Origin: Caballeronia glathei
Lineage (GTDB): Bacteria > Pseudomonadota > Gammaproteobacteria > Burkholderiales > Burkholderiaceae
Reading direction: 5' to 3'
DNA length: 64,000 nt
Assembly: GCF_000698595.1 (NCBI RefSeq)
Contig: NZ_JFHC01000005.1
Coordinates: 115,171-179,170, forward strand
Shown here: positions 62,950 through 64,000 of the stretch, in pieces
Position numbering within the stretch: the first letter of the stretch is position 1
How the letters are laid out: each line of letters begins with the position of its first letter
The notes under the pieces: model-generated
Databases searched by the model: none
What the model was told of the DNA's origin: nothing
Seen by the model: the letters and a program-made list of their open reading frames with translations, nothing else
Position numbers and translations under genes: made by a program

Positions 62950-62973
62950 TTGCTGCTTCCGGAATCAGAAAAA

Positions 62974-63747
62974 TCAGAGATTGAAGCCGTCGTCGGCGGA
63001 AATGACCGAGCCGTTGATGAACTGCGATTCGTCGGCGGCGAGCAGCAGCAGCAGGCCGTCCAGGTCTTCCGGCTTGCCCACGCGGCGGCGCGGCAGGATC
63101 GACATCAGCTTCTGACCCTGCTCGGTCTTCCAGTGATGGTGGTTGATCTCGGTGTCGATGTAGCCCGGGCAGATCGCGTTCACGTTGATGCCGTGGCGGC
63201 CCCATTCGAGCGCCATCGCCTTCGTCATCTGCACGACCGCCGCCTTGCTCATCGCGTAGAGGCCGATCTGCGGAAACACGCGCAGTCCCGCCACCGACGC
63301 CACGTTGATGATCCGGTATGCCGGATTCGACGCGCCGTTGCCGCGCATGATCATGCGCTTCGCCACTTCCTGTGCGACGAAAAACGCGCCGCGCGTGTTG
63401 GTGTTGAAGACGAAATCGAAATCGGCGGGCGTGACGTCGGTCAGCTTCTGGGTGGTCGACACGCCCGAATTGTTCACGAGAATGTCGATTGTGCCCGCTT
63501 CCGTCTCGGCGTGCGCAACGGCGGACTTCACGCTCTGGTAGTCGGTGACGTCGAGGGCGACGACATGCGCCGCCCCGCCCGACGCCTCGATCTCCGCGCG
63601 CAATTCCTTCAGACGCTCGGTGCGCCGGCTCGCGAGCACGACTTTCGCGCCCGCCTGCGACAGCACCTGCGCGAAGCGCTTGCCGAGTCCGCTGGAGGCG
63701 CCCGTGATCAGCGCGACCTTGCCTTCCAGGTTGATCGAACGGCCCAT
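62974..63747 (-). CDS. Short-chain dehydrogenase/reductase (SDR)
   Basis: This 257-residue classical SDR has the cofactor motif TGASSGLG (residues 15-22), NNSG (about 92-95), catalytic Ser151, Tyr164 and Lys168 (YAMSK), and PGYIDTEINHHHW. The wording resembles 3-hydroxyacyl-CoA dehydrogenase or 3-oxoacyl-ACP reductase-like SDRs. The ATG at 63747 (MGRSINLEGKVALITG) fits; the frame opens 14 codons earlier. It faces the etfQO gene across 197 bp with a palindrome and is followed by the thioesterase. A role in fatty-acid or related acyl-CoA metabolism is inferred. Confidence 0.92.
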   Translation of the reverse strand: MGRSINLEGKVALITGASSGLGKRFAQVLSQAGAKVVLASRRTERLKELRAEIEASGGAAHVVALDVTDYQSVKSAVAHAETEAGTIDILVNNSGVSTTQKLTDVTPADFDFVFNTNTRGAFFVAQEVAKRMIMRGNGASNPAYRIINVASVAGLRVFPQIGLYAMSKAAVVQMTKAMALEWGRHGINVNAICPGYIDTEINHHHWKTEQGQKLMSILPRRRVGKPEDLDGLLLLLAADESQFINGSVISADDGFNL

Positions 63748-63836
63748 TGTGGTTCCTTGTTGTGCGGTTGATCTGCCGCGCCGGCGCATCGGCCCGAGGC
63801 GTGGCGGATTGGACAGCGTTCATACGCCATCATGTA

Positions 63837-63856
63837 AATAGTACGTTCGTGCTATT
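63837..63856. promoter_or_regulatory. 20-bp near-perfect palindrome between SDR and etfQO
   Basis: AATAGTACGT and its near complement (TCGTGCTATT) form a dyad with an ACG-TT-CGT core. It is the size and symmetry of a TetR-family operator and lies about 90 bp from both divergent starts. It could control both genes. Confidence 0.6.
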
Positions 63857-63944
63857 CTAAGGAGCGTCGGTTGCACCATGCCAGACCTTCGCTGACAATA
63901 CGCGATCCCCGAAAAAAGCATTCTAACGGTACAGAGGAGCATTG

Positions 63945-64000
63945 ATGACCCCGGCGAGTCTCATCGAGCAGTTCGGTCCCCGCGAGTCGATGGAATACGA
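63945..64000 (+). CDS. Electron transfer flavoprotein-ubiquinone oxidoreductase, partial
   Basis: Only the first 18 residues are in the window (MTPASLIEQFGPRESMEY). I recall this N-terminus as that of Burkholderia ETF-ubiquinone oxidoreductase, where VVIVGGGPAGLSAAIRL would follow. The ATG is preceded by GAGGAG at good spacing. The enzyme passes electrons from acyl-CoA dehydrogenases via ETF to ubiquinone at the inner membrane. The assignment rests on memory of a short sequence and would need the next bases to confirm. Confidence 0.6.
   Translation, partial: MTPASLIEQFGPRESMEY

Overview
The window is one contiguous, GC-rich, gene-dense chromosomal segment of a beta-proteobacterium. Gene content and protein sequence point to Burkholderia sensu lato (Burkholderia, Paraburkholderia, Caballeronia or a close relative). 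The main reasons are the odhA-odhB-lpdA block, the rimP-nusA-infB-rbfA-truB and thrS-infC-rpmI-rplT-pheST-ihfA operons, the complete pcaIJFBDC block with a divergent pcaR, and DUF3079, DUF2844 and DUF3443 proteins. There is no prophage, CRISPR array, plasmid origin or intact insertion sequence. Most of it is core chromosome with short accessory stretches at about 26-30 kb and 32-39 kb.

Layout. 1-5.7 kb (minus strand): 2-oxoglutarate dehydrogenase complex, E1 odhA, E2 odhB and E3 lpdA, the last cut by the window edge. 6.0-7.9 kb: typA. 8.2-13.2 kb (plus): a MarR regulator followed by a tripartite EmrAB-type efflux pump with its own outer-membrane channel, then a 47-residue DUF3079 protein. 13.5-19.9 kb (minus): truB, rbfA, infB, nusA and rimP, with terminator-like hairpins in the leader and before rbfA. 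20.4-26.1 kb (minus): rluB, scpB, an aminotransferase and a LysR regulator. 26.5-30.5 kb: a stand-alone fragment of an IS402-type transposase, small exported proteins, a YdcF-like membrane protein and an ABM-domain protein. 30.5-32.3 kb: a terminator-rich interval that may hold a small RNA, then bamC.

32.7-38.5 kb carries envelope and secreted functions. An exported DUF2844 protein is coupled to a DUF3443 lipoprotein with the hallmarks of a two-lobed pepsin-like aspartic protease. Convergent to these is a trimeric autotransporter adhesin followed by an OmpA-like lipoprotein. 39.0-45.3 kb is the lower protocatechuate branch of the beta-ketoadipate pathway, from carboxymuconate to succinyl-CoA and acetyl-CoA (pcaBDC, pcaIJ, pcaF), with divergent pcaR and IclR-type palindromes between. 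Two LysR genes and a small membrane protein follow. 47.9-58.8 kb is information processing: tRNA-Pro(GGG), a MerR-like regulator, ihfA, pheT, pheS, rplT, rpmI, infC (apparent AUC start), thrS, tRNA-Val(GAC) and relA. 58.8-64.0 kb holds ridA, an alpha/beta hydrolase, a second CoA-transferase pair (scoAB) with a divergent PAS-LuxR regulator, a thioesterase and an SDR. The last gene is the start of ETF-ubiquinone oxidoreductase, whose promoter region carries a near-perfect 20-bp palindrome.

The least characterised items are the DUF2844-DUF3443 module, the minus-strand transcript implied by stacked terminators at 30.6-30.7 kb, and the hairpins inside translation operons (rimP leader, infB-rbfA, infC-rpmI, rplT-pheS). 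All statements are from reading the sequence; no database search or folding program was run.
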